Part shown: in pieces, positions 35,039 to 45,089 of the stretch
Layout of the letters: each line of letters opens with the position of its first letter
Position numbering within the stretch: the first letter of the stretch is position 1
Assembly (NCBI RefSeq): GCF_000470775.1
Contig: NC_022438.1
Span: forward strand, 310,001-374,000
Direction of reading: 5' to 3'
DNA length: 64,000 bases
DNA from: Leifsonia xyli subsp. cynodontis DSM 46306
GTDB lineage: Bacteria > Actinomycetota > Actinomycetes > Actinomycetales > Microbacteriaceae
Notes under the pieces: model-generated
What the model saw: the letters and a program-made list of their open reading frames with translations, nothing else
What the model was told of the DNA's origin: nothing
The model's database searches: none
Program-made: the position numbers and the translations under genes

Positions 35039-35620
35039 ATGAGCGTGCGAACCCCTGACCCGGAGCCCACCCCCGACCCGACCCCGGGCGATGGCCGCCA
35101 GACCGGTCCGGCCTGGCTGAGCGACATCGAGCTGGAGCAGGTGCGCCGTCGCTTGCCTCTGCTCTACGTCGAGGCGGTGCCGGTCCGCGTCGACGGCCTC
35201 GGGCAGGTCGTCGAGGTCGGCGTTCTCCTGCGCGCGAACGCCGTGGGGGAGATCACGCGCACGCTCGTCTCCGGCCGCATGATGTACGGAGAGACGCTGC
35301 GCGAGGCGCTCTTCCGGCACTTGGAGAAGGATCTCGGCCCGATGGCGTTCCCGCTGCTGCCGGCGAGCCCGGTCCCGTTCCAGGTGGCGGAGTACTTCCC
35401 ACTGCCGGGTGTCTCGCCGTACACCGACGAGCGGCAGCATGCGGTGTCGCTCGCGTACGTCGTCCCGGTCACCGGCACCTGCGAACCGCGGCAGGACGCG
35501 CTCGAGATCACCTGGATGACACCGGAGGAAGCGGTGTCGTCGACCGTCTGCGACGAACTCGAAGGCGGCCGAGGCGCGCTGATCAAAGCGGCGATGGGGG
35601 CGGTCGGAAGGCTCTTCTAG
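35039..35620 (+). CDS. NUDIX-like protein (DUF4916 type)
   Basis: The 193-residue protein has a Pro-rich N-terminus then VEVGVLLRANAVGEITRTLV and a Nudix-box-like segment GRMMYGETLREALFRHLEKDLG, in which the usual EExG is KDLG, so pyrophosphohydrolase chemistry is uncertain. This resembles the DUF4916 group of NUDIX proteins in actinobacteria. ATG 35039; diverges from the esterase gene. Confidence 0.8.
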   Translation: MSVRTPDPEPTPDPTPGDGRQTGPAWLSDIELEQVRRRLPLLYVEAVPVRVDGLGQVVEVGVLLRANAVGEITRTLVSGRMMYGETLREALFRHLEKDLGPMAFPLLPASPVPFQVAEYFPLPGVSPYTDERQHAVSLAYVVPVTGTCEPRQDALEITWMTPEEAVSSTVCDELEGGRGALIKAAMGAVGRLF

Positions 35621-35704
35621 GGGCAGGGGCGCTCACCGCCCACCACACCGGAGGGAACGGCTGCCGCCCGCTGAGACGGTTCGCGATCCTCCGGAGGCTG
35701 GGCG

Positions 35705-37279
35705 TCAGCCCGCGGTGGGGGCTGCGCTGTTCGCGCCCCGGCGGCGGCCCGAGGGCGGGCTGTCGTCTCCGGCCCCGCCCGCTCGCCGGGCGGACTGCCG
35801 CTCCGCGGTCGCGCTCCGCTCGCTGTGGGGGTCTCTCGTCCCGGCGCTGTGGACGACGCGCACCTCGCCGCTGCGCCCGTCGCTGCTCGCCCGGCGCGCG
35901 CCGGCCCGGCCGTTCGCGGGCGGCGCGGCGTGGCCGGTCTGCGTCCGCGAACGTGCGGGGGCGTTTCCGCCGGTCTGCGCCCGCGGGCGCTGATCGCGGC
36001 CGCTGCGACCGCGGCCGGTGTCCTGCCCGCGGCCTGTTCCTGCCGAGCGGCCTGCGCCTTGCCCGCGCCCGCTGCTCTGCGCCGGTGCGGCCGGGGCGAC
36101 GCGCTCGGCCGGCTCGCCCACGAGCGCGCGGACCGGCTCTGACTGCGATGTCACCTTCTGCGGCGTCGCCGAGATCGCGGCTGCCCGCAGCAGGCTGCGC
36201 ATGTCGCCCGCCTGTTCCGGCAGCATCACCGTGACGACATCTCCCGCGCTCCCCGCGCGCGCGGTGCGTCCGGAGCGGTGCAGATAGGCCTTGTGCTCCG
36301 CGGGCGGGTCGACGTGGACGACGAGTTCCACATCGTCCACATGCACGCCGCGCGCCGCGACATCCGTGGCGACGAGCACGCGCACAGCGCCGGAGCCGAA
36401 GGCCGCGAGGTTGCGGTCGCGGGCGGCCTGGCTGAGGTTTCCGTGCAGATCGACGGCGGGGACGCCGGCGGAGGTGAGCTGCTTGGCCAGACGTTTGGCC
36501 TGGTGCTTCGTCCGGGTGAACAGGATGCGCCGCCCCCGGCCGGAGGCGAGCGCGTGGACGAGCTCTTTCTTCGCCTCCGGGCCGGCGACCTCGAAGACGT
36601 GGTGTGTCATGGCCTCGACGTGACTGGTCGCGTCGTCCACCGAGTGAAGTACCTCGTCGCGGAGGAAGCGCTTGACGAGTTTGTCCACCCCGTTGTCCAG
36701 TGTCGCCGAGAACAGGAGGCGCTGGCCGCCGGCCGGTGTCTTGTCCAGGATGCGGGTCACGGTCGGCAGGAAGCCGAGGTCGGCCATGTGGTCGGCCTCG
36801 TCGAGCACGGTGATCTCGATCGCGTCGAGCGACAGGATGCCCTGCTTCATGAGGTCGTCCAGCCGCCCGGGGCAGGCCACGACGATGTCGATGCCGGCCT
36901 GGAGGGCTGTGACCTGGCGGCTCTGCGAGACGCCGCCGAAGATGGTCGTCGTCCGCAGGCCCAGCGCCGCCGCGAGCGGTGCGAGGGTCGCGTCGATCTG
37001 GGTCGCGAGCTCGCGCGTCGGGGCCAGGACGAGACCGCGAGGGCGGCGCTTCCGGGAGGCGCCGCCCTCGCGGTCAGCGCCGAGCCGCGCCGCGAGCGGC
37101 AGGGAGAACGCGATGGTCTTGCCGGAGCCGGTCTTGCCCCGTCCCAGCACGTCCCGTCCCGCGAGGGTGTCGGGGAGGGTGTCGGCCTGGATGGGGAACG
37201 GTTCGGCTTTGCCGTCGGCGGCGACGACGGAGACGAGGGCGGCGGGCACGCCGAGCTCGGCGAAGGTCTGGTGGGTCAC
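35705..37279 (-). CDS. DEAD-box ATP-dependent RNA helicase
   Basis: RNA remodelling enzyme. In 524 residues from GTG 37279: Q-motif (TFAELG with PFPIQADTLP), Walker A GKTGSGKT, PTRELA, VLDEADHM, LFSATLD, then helicase C with ILFTRTKHQAKRLA, VATDVAARGVHVDD and HRSGRTARAG. The C-terminal 130 residues are a Gly/Arg/Ser-rich tail, typical of RNA-binding extensions in cold-shock DEAD proteins. Divergent from the HelD-like pseudogene. Confidence 0.93.
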   Translation of the reverse strand: MTHQTFAELGVPAALVSVVAADGKAEPFPIQADTLPDTLAGRDVLGRGKTGSGKTIAFSLPLAARLGADREGGASRKRRPRGLVLAPTRELATQIDATLAPLAAALGLRTTTIFGGVSQSRQVTALQAGIDIVVACPGRLDDLMKQGILSLDAIEITVLDEADHMADLGFLPTVTRILDKTPAGGQRLLFSATLDNGVDKLVKRFLRDEVLHSVDDATSHVEAMTHHVFEVAGPEAKKELVHALASGRGRRILFTRTKHQAKRLAKQLTSAGVPAVDLHGNLSQAARDRNLAAFGSGAVRVLVATDVAARGVHVDDVELVVHVDPPAEHKAYLHRSGRTARAGSAGDVVTVMLPEQAGDMRSLLRAAAISATPQKVTSQSEPVRALVGEPAERVAPAAPAQSSGRGQGAGRSAGTGRGQDTGRGRSGRDQRPRAQTGGNAPARSRTQTGHAAPPANGRAGARRASSDGRSGEVRVVHSAGTRDPHSERSATAERQSARRAGGAGDDSPPSGRRRGANSAAPTAG

Positions 37280-37478
37280 GGGGCGCCTTTCGGGCAGCGG
37301 GCGAGGCGGCGGAAGGCACGGCGCTCGCCGGGGAGGGGGAAGGATCGAAGGTCTGAGTGCGCGACGGGGCGGGTCCCGGCGGTCGCGCCATATCACGAGT
37401 CTACCGGCTCCGGCTGGGAGTTGCTTCGGGGCTGGAGGCCGTAGACTATCGGCCCTGGAAAACAGGAAGGCGGTCGGC

Positions 37479-39683
37479 GTGCAGGAATCCGAGCTGGAAC
37501 GCGAACGGGCCGTCGTCTCCGGCCTGTACGAGCGCCTGGATGCGCTTCGGGCCGAGACGGCCGAGCGGCTGACCCGGGTGCGCCGTGAGAGCGTCGGCGG
37601 CAACCATCAGGCCCGCAGCGAGCGCGACTCGTTCGCGCGCCTGTATGAGGACCAGCTCATCCAGCTGCGGGAGGTGGAGGCGCGGCTCGTGTTCGGCCGC
37701 CTGCTCCTGGAGGAGCCCTCCGACGGCTCCGACCACCGGTACATCGGCCGCCTCGGCCTGCGTGACGACAATCAGCGTTCGCTCCTCGTCGACTGGCGCG
37801 CTCAGCAGGCGACTGCTTTCTACCAGGCGACGGCGAGCGAGCGGATGGGCGTCCGCGCCCGCCGTCACCTCACGATGACCGGCCGCCAGGTCGTGCGGGT
37901 GGACGACGAGGTGTTCGACGAGTCCCTGCTGACCGACGGCCTCGGCCCGGGGGAGCGGGTGCAGGGCGAGGGGGGCGCTCCTCGCCGCGCTGACGGCCCA
38001 GCGCACCGGGCGGATACACGACATCGTGGCGACCATCCAGGCCGAGCAGGACCGCATCATCCGCTCCGATCTCCGCGGTGCGTTCGTGGTCCAGGGCCGG
38101 CCAGGGACCGGCAAGACCGCCGTCGCGCTCCACCGCGCCGCCTTCCTGCTCTACGCCAACCGGCAGCGGCTCAGCTCCTCCGGCGTGCTCGTCGTCGGAC
38201 CGTCGCCGGCGTTCCTCCGCTACATCGACGCGGTGCTCCCGCGCTCGGGGAGACCGGCGTCGTCATGCAGAGCCTCGGGGAGCTCTTGCCCGGCTTCGAG
38301 GCGACGGCCGAGGACAGTCCGGAAGCCGCTCTGCTGAAAGGCGCCGCGACGATGGCCCGGCTGCTCTCCCACGCCGTGCGGGCCCGCCAGAAGGCGCCGG
38401 AGACCGAGCAGACCATCGTGGTCGGCAATGAAGCGTCTCGTCGTCGCTCCCGACCTCATCCGGCGTGCCATCGCCAAGGCCCAGCGCACCGGAAAGCCGC
38501 ACAACGCCGCCCGAGTCACCTTTGTCAAGAGCGCTCTCGCCGCGCTCACCGAGCAGCTTCGCCGGGGCGGTTCGGCCATCGACGACGACGACCTGAGAAT
38601 GCTGCGCGAGGATCTCCGCACGTCCTACGATGTGCGGGTCCTCCTCAATACGGCGTGGCTGCCCCTGACCCCGCAGAAGCTCATCCAGGATCTCTACGCC
38701 CGGCCCGCCTGGCTCGCCGAACTGACGCCGTGCTGGACCGACGCCCAGCGCGCCGCCCTGCGCCGCGACCGCAGCGAGCCGTTCACCATCGCGGACGTCC
38801 CGCTGCTGGATGAGGCGGCCGAACTGCTGGGCGATTTCCCCGCCCGTCCCGATCCCGCCGCCCGGGAGCGGGACAGCCGGCGCAGGCTCGACCTCGAGAA
38901 CGCCCGGGCCACCATCCGCACCCTGGGCGTCGAAGGACTCGTCAGCGCCGAGCGGCTCGCGGACGGGTTCTCGGAGCGGCCGGATCGCGGGACGACCGCC
39001 GAACGCGCCGCCGCCGACCGCTCGTGGGCCTACGGGTACGTCGTCGTGGACGAGGCTCAGGAGCTCTCGCCGATGCAGTGGCGCGCGCTCGTCCGCCGCT
39101 GCCCCATGAAGTCGTTCACCATCGTCGGCGACATCGCCCAAGCGCCTCCGCCGCGGGGCCGGTCGGCTGGGACGACGCTCTCCGTCCCGTGTTCACAGAC
39201 GCGTGGCGGCTCGAAGAGCTGACCGTGAACTACCGCACGCCCGCGCAGATCGCGCGCGAGGCCGAGCGCATCGCGAGCGCCGCCGGTCTGCCGGTCACCC
39301 CGACCCGTGCCGTGCGCGAGGGGGACTGGCCGGTGCGCCGCGTGTACGCGGAGCCGTCCCTCGCGGAGGCGGTCGTCGCTGCCATCGACCACGACCGGCA
39401 GGTGGACGCCGCGGGCACGGTGGCGGTCATCGTCCCGCGCGCACACCTCGAGACGGTGGCCGGGGCCGTCCTCGGGTGGTTCGTGGAGGAGGCGGCCCGC
39501 GGCGCCGCCGGTTTGACGCGCCCGATCGCCGTCCTCACCGGCTACGAAGCCAAGGGCCTCGAATTCGATGCGGTCGTGCTGGCGGACCCGGACGTGCTCG
39601 CCGCGGAGCCGCCGCGCGGCGCGGCGGCTCTCTACGTGGCGATGACACGCCCGACCCAGAGGCTGACACTGGTGGAGCGCTGA
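37479..39683 (+). pseudogene. HelD-like UvrD/Rep superfamily helicase, four frameshifts
   Basis: Reconstructed across frames this is a SF1 helicase of the HelD type, which binds RNA polymerase and clears stalled complexes. GTG 37479 begins an N-terminal coiled coil (VQESELERERAVVSGLYERL); Walker A GRPGTGKT lies near 38098-38121, Walker B-like VVVDEAQELSPMQW near 39040 and the C-terminal VLTGYEAKGLEFDAVVLADP and YVAMTRPTQRL near the end. Frame changes occur at the G6 run near 37970, near 38248, near 38436 and near 39148. Each is repaired by one or two bases. No intact reading is possible, so the activity should be lost. Confidence 0.88.
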
Positions 39684-39740
39684 CCCGGACCGCCTCGCCC
39701 TGCGCGTTCCGTTCGCGCTGGCCGCCGCCGGATGCGGTTC

Positions 39741-40429
39741 TCACGCTCCCGGGTAGCGCTGCCGACCGGCACCTCCACCGGGAGCGTGTTGCCCTCCTGC
39801 GCGAGCGGGCACGCCCAAGCCGGGTCGTACGCGCAGGAGGGGTTGTAGGCGAAATTGTAGTCCAGCACCAGTCTCGTCTCGGAGCCGCCCGTGAGACCGT
39901 CCCTCGTCGCGCCGAAGCCGAGGTCCGCTCCTTTGATGGTGTCGATGAGGTAGCGGCCGCCGCCGTACGTCCCGCCGTCGTGTCCGGCGAGCGCGTCCTT
40001 CACCGGAACGAACAGCCCGCCCCCGTAGGACGCGAGCCGCCACACCTCCAGCGTCCCCGCCAGCGGCACGCGGACCGTCCCGAGCAGGTGGAACGGGACC
40101 ACGCCGTCGGTGCCGGTCTCGACCGTCATTCGTCGCGGCCCGTCTGCGGCCAGCACCGGTAGCTCGAAGCGCCAACCGGGGTCGTAAGCCGCGACCGGCA
40201 GCCCGGTGAACCCTTCCCGGTCCGCGTCCAGCAGCGGCGACGCGGGATGCGAGGCGAACAGCTCGTTCCGGCACGAGCGCCAGTGCGCATGCGCGGCGGC
40301 GGGGTCGGTCGCGGCCTGCTACCGCACCGAGGCGTACAGCCCGAAAACGCCCCGCCGCCAGTCTGCTGTGCGCGCCGCGGTCGCCGCGGGGCTCGCGCCG
40401 CCCGCCGCCCTGCCCTCGACTCCGCTCAC
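39741..40429 (-). pseudogene. DUF1684 protein, nonsense codon and frameshift
   Basis: From GTG 40429 the frame reads TADWRRGVFGLYASVR, a TAG at 40322-40324, then QAATDPAAAHAHWRSCRNEL, and the strong family segment GRYLIDTIKGADLG with LVLDYNFAYNPSCAYDPAWACPLA. Near 39765 the frame also has to shift for a normal end (RYPGA then TGA at 39741). DUF1684 is a common actinobacterial family of unknown function. Two independent lesions make it a pseudogene. Converges on the HelD-like relic. Confidence 0.8.
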
Positions 40430-40474
40430 GATCGCCTGTCCTCCGCTTCGCCGGCGACCCGGGCCGGGTCCGTC

Positions 40475-40984
40475 TTACGGATCGTATGCCCAGCCCGCCG
40501 CGAGCCGGCGCAGGCGCACCCCGCGCCACTGCCAGAACGCCCACAGTCCGCACCAGGCCACGGGGGTCAGCGCTCCCGCTCGCACGATCAGGCGGTCGCG
40601 GTAGAGCGTGCGCTGCCGGCCGTCTGCGGAGGGACCCGCCGGGTCGGGAGCGATCGCCATCCGGTGATCGAGGCGGGGGAGCGCGGCGAGGATGCCGCCG
40701 GTTCCGCCGCCGCTGTCGCGGAGGATGCGCGTCGCGGACTCGCGGGGGTCCGCGGAGCGGAGCGTGTCGAGCCGGATGACCTGTGTGCCCACGGTGAGGA
40801 CTCCGAGCGCCCGGACGCTCACCCGGTGCTCACCCGGGGGCCACACCGCGGGGAAGCCGTCCGGCTCGGCGGATCGCATGTCCAGCCACGGGAGCGCCGC
40901 TTCGCGGAAGGCGCTCGGGCTCTGCAACGCCCGCCAGGCGGCGTCGGGGTCGCAGTCGAGGATGAGCTTGAGGAGGACTCTCAC
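40475..40984 (-). CDS. SRPBCC-like hypothetical protein
   Basis: 169 residues from GTG 40984. The start VRVLLKLILDCDPDAAWRAL looks like strand 1 and helix 1 of a SRPBCC/START fold, and the end has RTLYRDRLIVRAGALTPVAW then FWQWRGVRLRRLAAGW, seen in actinobacterial proteins of this type. I infer a lipid- or small-molecule-binding fold; function unknown. No lesion seen. Divergent from the EVE gene. Confidence 0.65.
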   Translation of the reverse strand: MRVLLKLILDCDPDAAWRALQSPSAFREAALPWLDMRSAEPDGFPAVWPPGEHRVSVRALGVLTVGTQVIRLDTLRSADPRESATRILRDSGGGTGGILAALPRLDHRMAIAPDPAGPSADGRQRTLYRDRLIVRAGALTPVAWCGLWAFWQWRGVRLRRLAAGWAYDP

Positions 40985-41086
40985 CCGTCCAGTGTCCTCG
41001 CCCGGCGGCGAGGCTTCACGGGGCACTCCCGGCTGGGCGCGGTGGTGTGCCAGCGGGGCGGACGGAGGATGCGCTACAACAGGAGG

Positions 41087-41515
41087 ATGGCGATCCGGTA
41101 TTGGCTCGGGGTGGTCCAGCGGGATCATGTCCTCCGCGGGGTCGCCGGCGGCTTCGCGCAGGTCGGCCACGGCGCCCGCGCCCCGCTCGCGGCCATGCGC
41201 GGCTCGGACGGGTTCGTCTTCTACTCGCCGCGTTCCTCCTCGCCCGACGGGGAGCGCCTTCAGCAGTTCACCGCTGTGGGGCGCATCGCCGACGACGAGG
41301 TGTACCAGGTCGCCTCCGGCGATGTCCGGCCCTGGCGACGCCGGGTGGACTGGGATCGCGATGCTGTCGCCGCGCCCATCCGGCCTTTGCTCCGCTCGCT
41401 CGACTTCACGCGCGGCAGGAGCGACTGGGGCTGCCAGCTGCGCCGCGGCGCGATCGAGCTCAGCCGGCACGACTTCGAGCTGATCCGGCGGCAGATGCGG
41501 CCGGAGGCGGGGTGA
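41087..41515 (+). CDS. EVE domain protein (UPF0310)
   Basis: A PUA-like EVE domain protein, a fold known to bind modified bases. 142 residues: MAIRYWLGVVQRDHVLRGVAG, FAQVGHG, DGFVFYSPR, FTAVGRIADDEVYQ, and the WRRRVDWDRDAVAAPIRPLL to DWGCQLRRG end, all family features. The ATG at 41087 directly abuts an AGGAGG; an ATG at 41069 would give six more residues and better spacing to nothing obvious, so the start is uncertain. Confidence 0.85.
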   Translation: MAIRYWLGVVQRDHVLRGVAGGFAQVGHGARAPLAAMRGSDGFVFYSPRSSSPDGERLQQFTAVGRIADDEVYQVASGDVRPWRRRVDWDRDAVAAPIRPLLRSLDFTRGRSDWGCQLRRGAIELSRHDFELIRRQMRPEAG

Positions 41516-41558
41516 GCGAGATCGGGCCGGGCGTGCGGCACCCGGCTACGCTGACCCG

Positions 41559-42152
41559 GTGACCGAGATCCCCGCCGCGCACCGTCAGAGCAAATACCAC
41601 GTCCGTTTCGACTGGAGGAAGGACGGTCTGGCCGCGGTCGCCGCCGACGCCGATGTCGTGGTGTGGGTGGACGCGCTGGAGACAGCGGACGCCGTCGCCC
41701 CCGCGGCGCAGACCCCCGTCGCGCACCCTCTCGCGGGTCATCCTCTCACCGTCGCCGCCTCCTTCGTCAACGCTCCCGCTGTCGCCCGGTCGGTCCTCGA
41801 TGAGTAGCTCCGGCTCGGTCGGCGCTGTCTGGTCGCGGTCGTCGCCGCGGGTGGCGGCACGCCCTCGGGCGCGCCGCGGTTCGCGGTCGAGGATCTCCTC
41901 GCCGCCGGAGCCGTCGTGGACGCCCTCGCTGTCCTCGGCATCGACGACTCCTCCCCCGAGGCTGCGGCCGTCTGCGCGGCCTTCACCGGTCTCCGCGGCG
42001 CCGTCTCGCACCTGCTCACCGCATCCCTCTCCGGTCACGAGCTCATCGCCGCCGGCCGGGCGCCGGGCGAGATCGCCGCGCTCGGCCGCGTTGGCTCCGT
42101 CGCCGAGGCGCGGGCGCTGCACGCCCGCGATGACCGTTCCGCGCAGGAATGA
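41559..42152 (+). pseudogene. ComB-like (2-phosphosulfolactate phosphatase family) protein with internal TAG
   Basis: GTG 41559 begins VTEIPAAHRQSKYHVRFDW, then ADADVVVWVDALETAD and AASFVNAPAVARSVLDE. A TAG at 41805-41807 interrupts; the same frame continues LRLGRRCLVAVVAAGG, APRFAVEDLLAAGAVVDAL and LGIDDSSPEA as in the ComB family. The stop replaces a residue before LRLGRR, most simply CAG to TAG. Original length 197 residues. Actual substrate in actinobacteria is uncertain. Confidence 0.75.
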
Positions 42153-42195
42153 TCGGCGGACGCGCAGCGTTGGGAGACGGCAGGAGGCCGAAGCC

Positions 42196-42499
42196 ATGAA
42201 AAGCAGTACTGAACGACACCGTGATCGCCGAAGCTCCCGTCGAGGACCTGATCCGCATCGAGGGCAACTGGTACTTCCCGCCGCAGACCGTGAACGCGGA
42301 GTATTTGGTCGAGAGCGACACACCGTACACCTGTTCGTGGAAGGGCGAGTGCCAGTATTTCTCTGTGCGGGACGGTGACACCCTGCTCCAGGACCGGGCG
42401 TGGAGCTATCCGAAGCCGTACCCCGGCTCTTTCGATCGGGTGGGTGAGGACTTCAGCGATTATGTGGCGTTCTGGAAGGACATCCGGGTCATCGACTGA
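42196..42499 (+). pseudogene. DUF427 protein with one-base insertion at codon 2-3
   Basis: The family start MKAVLNDTVIAEAP is recovered if one A is removed from the AAAA run 42199-42202 behind ATG 42196. As it stands that ATG leads out of frame. A GTG at 42221 could restart inside the domain: IAEAPVEDLIRIEGNWYFPP, then TCSWKGECQYF and AWSYPKPYPG, all intact to TGA. So an N-truncated product lacking the first strand is possible. DUF427 proteins are small beta-tent folds of unknown function. Confidence 0.75.
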
Positions 42500-42520
42500 T
42501 CCCCAGAAGTGGGGGATTTC
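42499..42520 (+). terminator. Short intrinsic terminator after the DUF427 gene
   Basis: ATCCCC (42499-42504) pairs with GGGGAT (42512-42517), followed by TTTCT. Short stem but well placed right at the stop codon. Confidence 0.5.
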
Positions 42521-42527
42521 TGAGCAT

Positions 42528-42555
42528 TTGATGAAAAATCTGACATAGATATACA
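42528..42555 (+). promoter_or_regulatory. Candidate sigma-A-type promoter for the second LASTG protein
   Basis: TTGATG (42528-42533), 16 bases, TATACA (42550-42555), in a markedly AT-rich island compared with its surroundings. It lies 120-170 bases upstream of the surface-protein signal peptide. Confidence 0.5.
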
Positions 42556-42671
42556 GGTATAGCGCAGGTGTTCCCGGTCGGGTCGGGAAGCGATGCTCGA
42601 GGGTGTGCTCCAGATGCCTCGGCGATCGTAGCCAGCCTCCGTCGAGCCGAAACCAGAGCCGTTGCTTCGTC

Positions 42672-44943
42672 ATGTCCATCAGCATGTCCGCACCACGTTC
42701 CGCCGCTCCACTCGCCGTCGAGGAGGTGTGCGCCGACGGGGGGCCGTCGCCGCGGCGACGGCAGTGGCACTCCTCGGAGCCGGTCTCGTCGTGACCCCGG
42801 CGGCTGTCGCTGCCGGGTCCTCGCTCACGATCGAGAAGACCGTGGGCGCCGGGAAGGCGCTGACGGTCGCGAACGGGAGCGAGTTCACCTACTCGATCGC
42901 CGTCGGGTGCGACGACGACTGCGTGGACGCCGCGGTCACCGACACACTCTGCCCGCGGAGTTCGCGGGATTCTCCATCCGTAAGATCGCCGTGGTCCCCT
43001 CCGCCGGCTCCTATCGGCAGTCCCTCTCCGGCTGCACGACTCAGGTCACCGAAGCTTGCATGGTCTCGGTCCGTTTCACTCAGCCGGTGGCCGGCGGCGT
43101 CGGATTGGCCGCAGGCAAGAGTTTCACCGTCACGGTGACGCTGAAGGCGCCGCAGGAGCTCACCCCCGCGTGGCCGTCGAACGGCCGCGCCGTGACCAAC
43201 ACCGCGATCGGCACGTCCTCCAGCATCGCGGCGTCCGTCTCCAGCTCGGCCGAGGTCACTGTCGACATCCCCGACGCCATCGCCCTCGCCGTCGGCAAGA
43301 CCTGGACGCCCGCGGAGCAGCAGCACCGCCCGGGTGAGGTCTCGACGATCGCGCTTTCCGCGCAGAATACATCGAATGTCCCCGCCGGGACGCTCGTGCT
43401 CCAAGAGCCACAGACGGCGGCGGACGGTGCGGGCGCGCTGGATGCGGCCAACCCCTTCGCCCTCGTCGACTTCGCCGGTTTCGGAGACATCACTCTGCCG
43501 CAGGGCGCCACGACCGTCCGGGTGGATGCGTATGTGCGGGACGCTGGGACCGGCCAGTGGTCGTGGCAGGCCGGTGCGCCGACGACGGCCGACAGCGTCC
43601 AGCTCCCCCCGGGCGTCGCGGCGGCGGAGATCGCGGGGCTGCGCATCGCCTTCACCGGTGAGGACGGCGCGGCGCTCGCCCCCGGCGGATCGGCCGGGTC
43701 CGTCGCCCTCTCGGTCGCCCAGCGGGCGACCGACCGCGTCTCGGGGGCCGCCCTCGTCGGCGGCGCGCGGGTGACGAACCGGATCGAGGGAACCGTCTCC
43801 GTCGCCGGGCAGCCTCCCGCGACCGCGACGGCCACGGCCCCGTTCGCCGTCGGGGCTCTGGACATCGCCGTCACGCCGGGCAAGACCATCGTGCCGGCGC
43901 GCATTCCCGCCGGCGGAACGGCGCTCGCGACCGTCTCCGGCAAGAACGCGTCCAACGGTCCGCTCGACACGCTCCGGCTGAGCGATCTCGGCTACTTCGG
44001 CGACAAACTGGCGTTCGGCGGCTTCGCGGCGGGTGTCTCCTATCCGCAGGGAGCGACCTCCGGCAGCATGGTGTGGCACTTCTCCGACGGATCGACCGAG
44101 AGCGCGCCGTTCACGGACGGTGCGGTCCCGAGCCTCCCCACTGTGCCGGAGGGGCAGCGCCTCACCGGGGTGGAGGCGGTGTTCGCGGGCGGGATTGAGG
44201 CCGGGGCCGTCGCGGAGGCCGGGGCTCCCGGATCGTACGGAGAGGCCGCCCGCTCGGTGAGCGAGGCGGAGATCCGCATCGCGGGCGGCGCTGTCGGCGG
44301 CGCTGTTCCTCCCGCCCAGAGCGTCACCGTGACGAACACCTACGAATACGGCCGGCTCGCGCTCGCGAAGACGGCTTCCACGAGCATCGCCGGGAGGAAC
44401 GAAGACGTGACGTACACGATCACCGTCGGCAATGTCGGCGTCCTCGACGCCACCGATTTCGAGGTGGCCGACACGCTGCCCCCCGGAGCGGTCTTTGTGT
44501 CGGCCGATGGAGACGGTGTGTTCGAGGACGGCGTCGTCACCTGGACGGTGGCGCAGCTCGCCCCGGGCGACCGGCTCGATCTGCAGGTGGTGCTCCGCCA
44601 TCCGCAGGAGGGCTCCGTCGTGAACGCGGTGACGGTGACGACGCCGCCCGTCGGACCGTGGCAGCCGCCGCTGGTGGACACGCCCTGCGACGACGATCCG
44701 GACGCCGCGTGCTCCCCCGTCTTCGTCGTGCCGCCCGGGGCCCAGCTCCTCCCGGAACCGGACCCGGATCTCGACACGGGCCTGGGCCCGGACACGACCG
44801 CCGCCCCCGGTGCGGTTGCGGCTGTCAGCGGCCTGGCCAGCACCGGCTCCACCCAGGGCGGGCTGCTGCTCGCGGTGCTGCCGGGGCTGCTGGTGCTCCT
44901 GGGGTCGTCGCTCGTCCTCCGTCACCGTCGCCGTCGTCCGTGA
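42672..44943 (+). pseudogene. Large secreted LASTG-anchored protein with DUF11-type domain, frameshifted near the N-terminus
   Basis: The signal peptide frame reads RRRGAVAAATAVALLGAGLV to AAVAAGSSLTIEKTVGAG and then VTDTL. At about 42948 a duplicated CT moves the rest to another frame: PAEFAGFSIRKIAVV onward to the end. The long body has Thr/Ser/Ala-rich extracellular modules, then a DUF11 module (YTITVGNVGVLDATDFEVAD, TLPPGAVFVS), GLASTGSTQG sorting motif, a membrane helix and RHRRRR. Start is unclear: ATG 42672 is in a third frame, and GTG 42728 sits directly behind AGGAGG. Probably a surface adhesin or wall-associated protein. Except for the N-terminal lesion the 660-residue body is open. 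Confidence 0.7.
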
Positions 44944-45089
44944 CCGTGCGCGGCTCGGCGGTCGCGCGAGGGCGGAGGCCCCGGCGACCGCCGAGCCTGT
45001 CCAGCCCTTCGTCGCTTCACGGTCGTGAGGTCACCCCCGCTGCTCCCTCGGATAGTCTGGGGGGTGAGTCCACGACCCGGGAGCCGACC

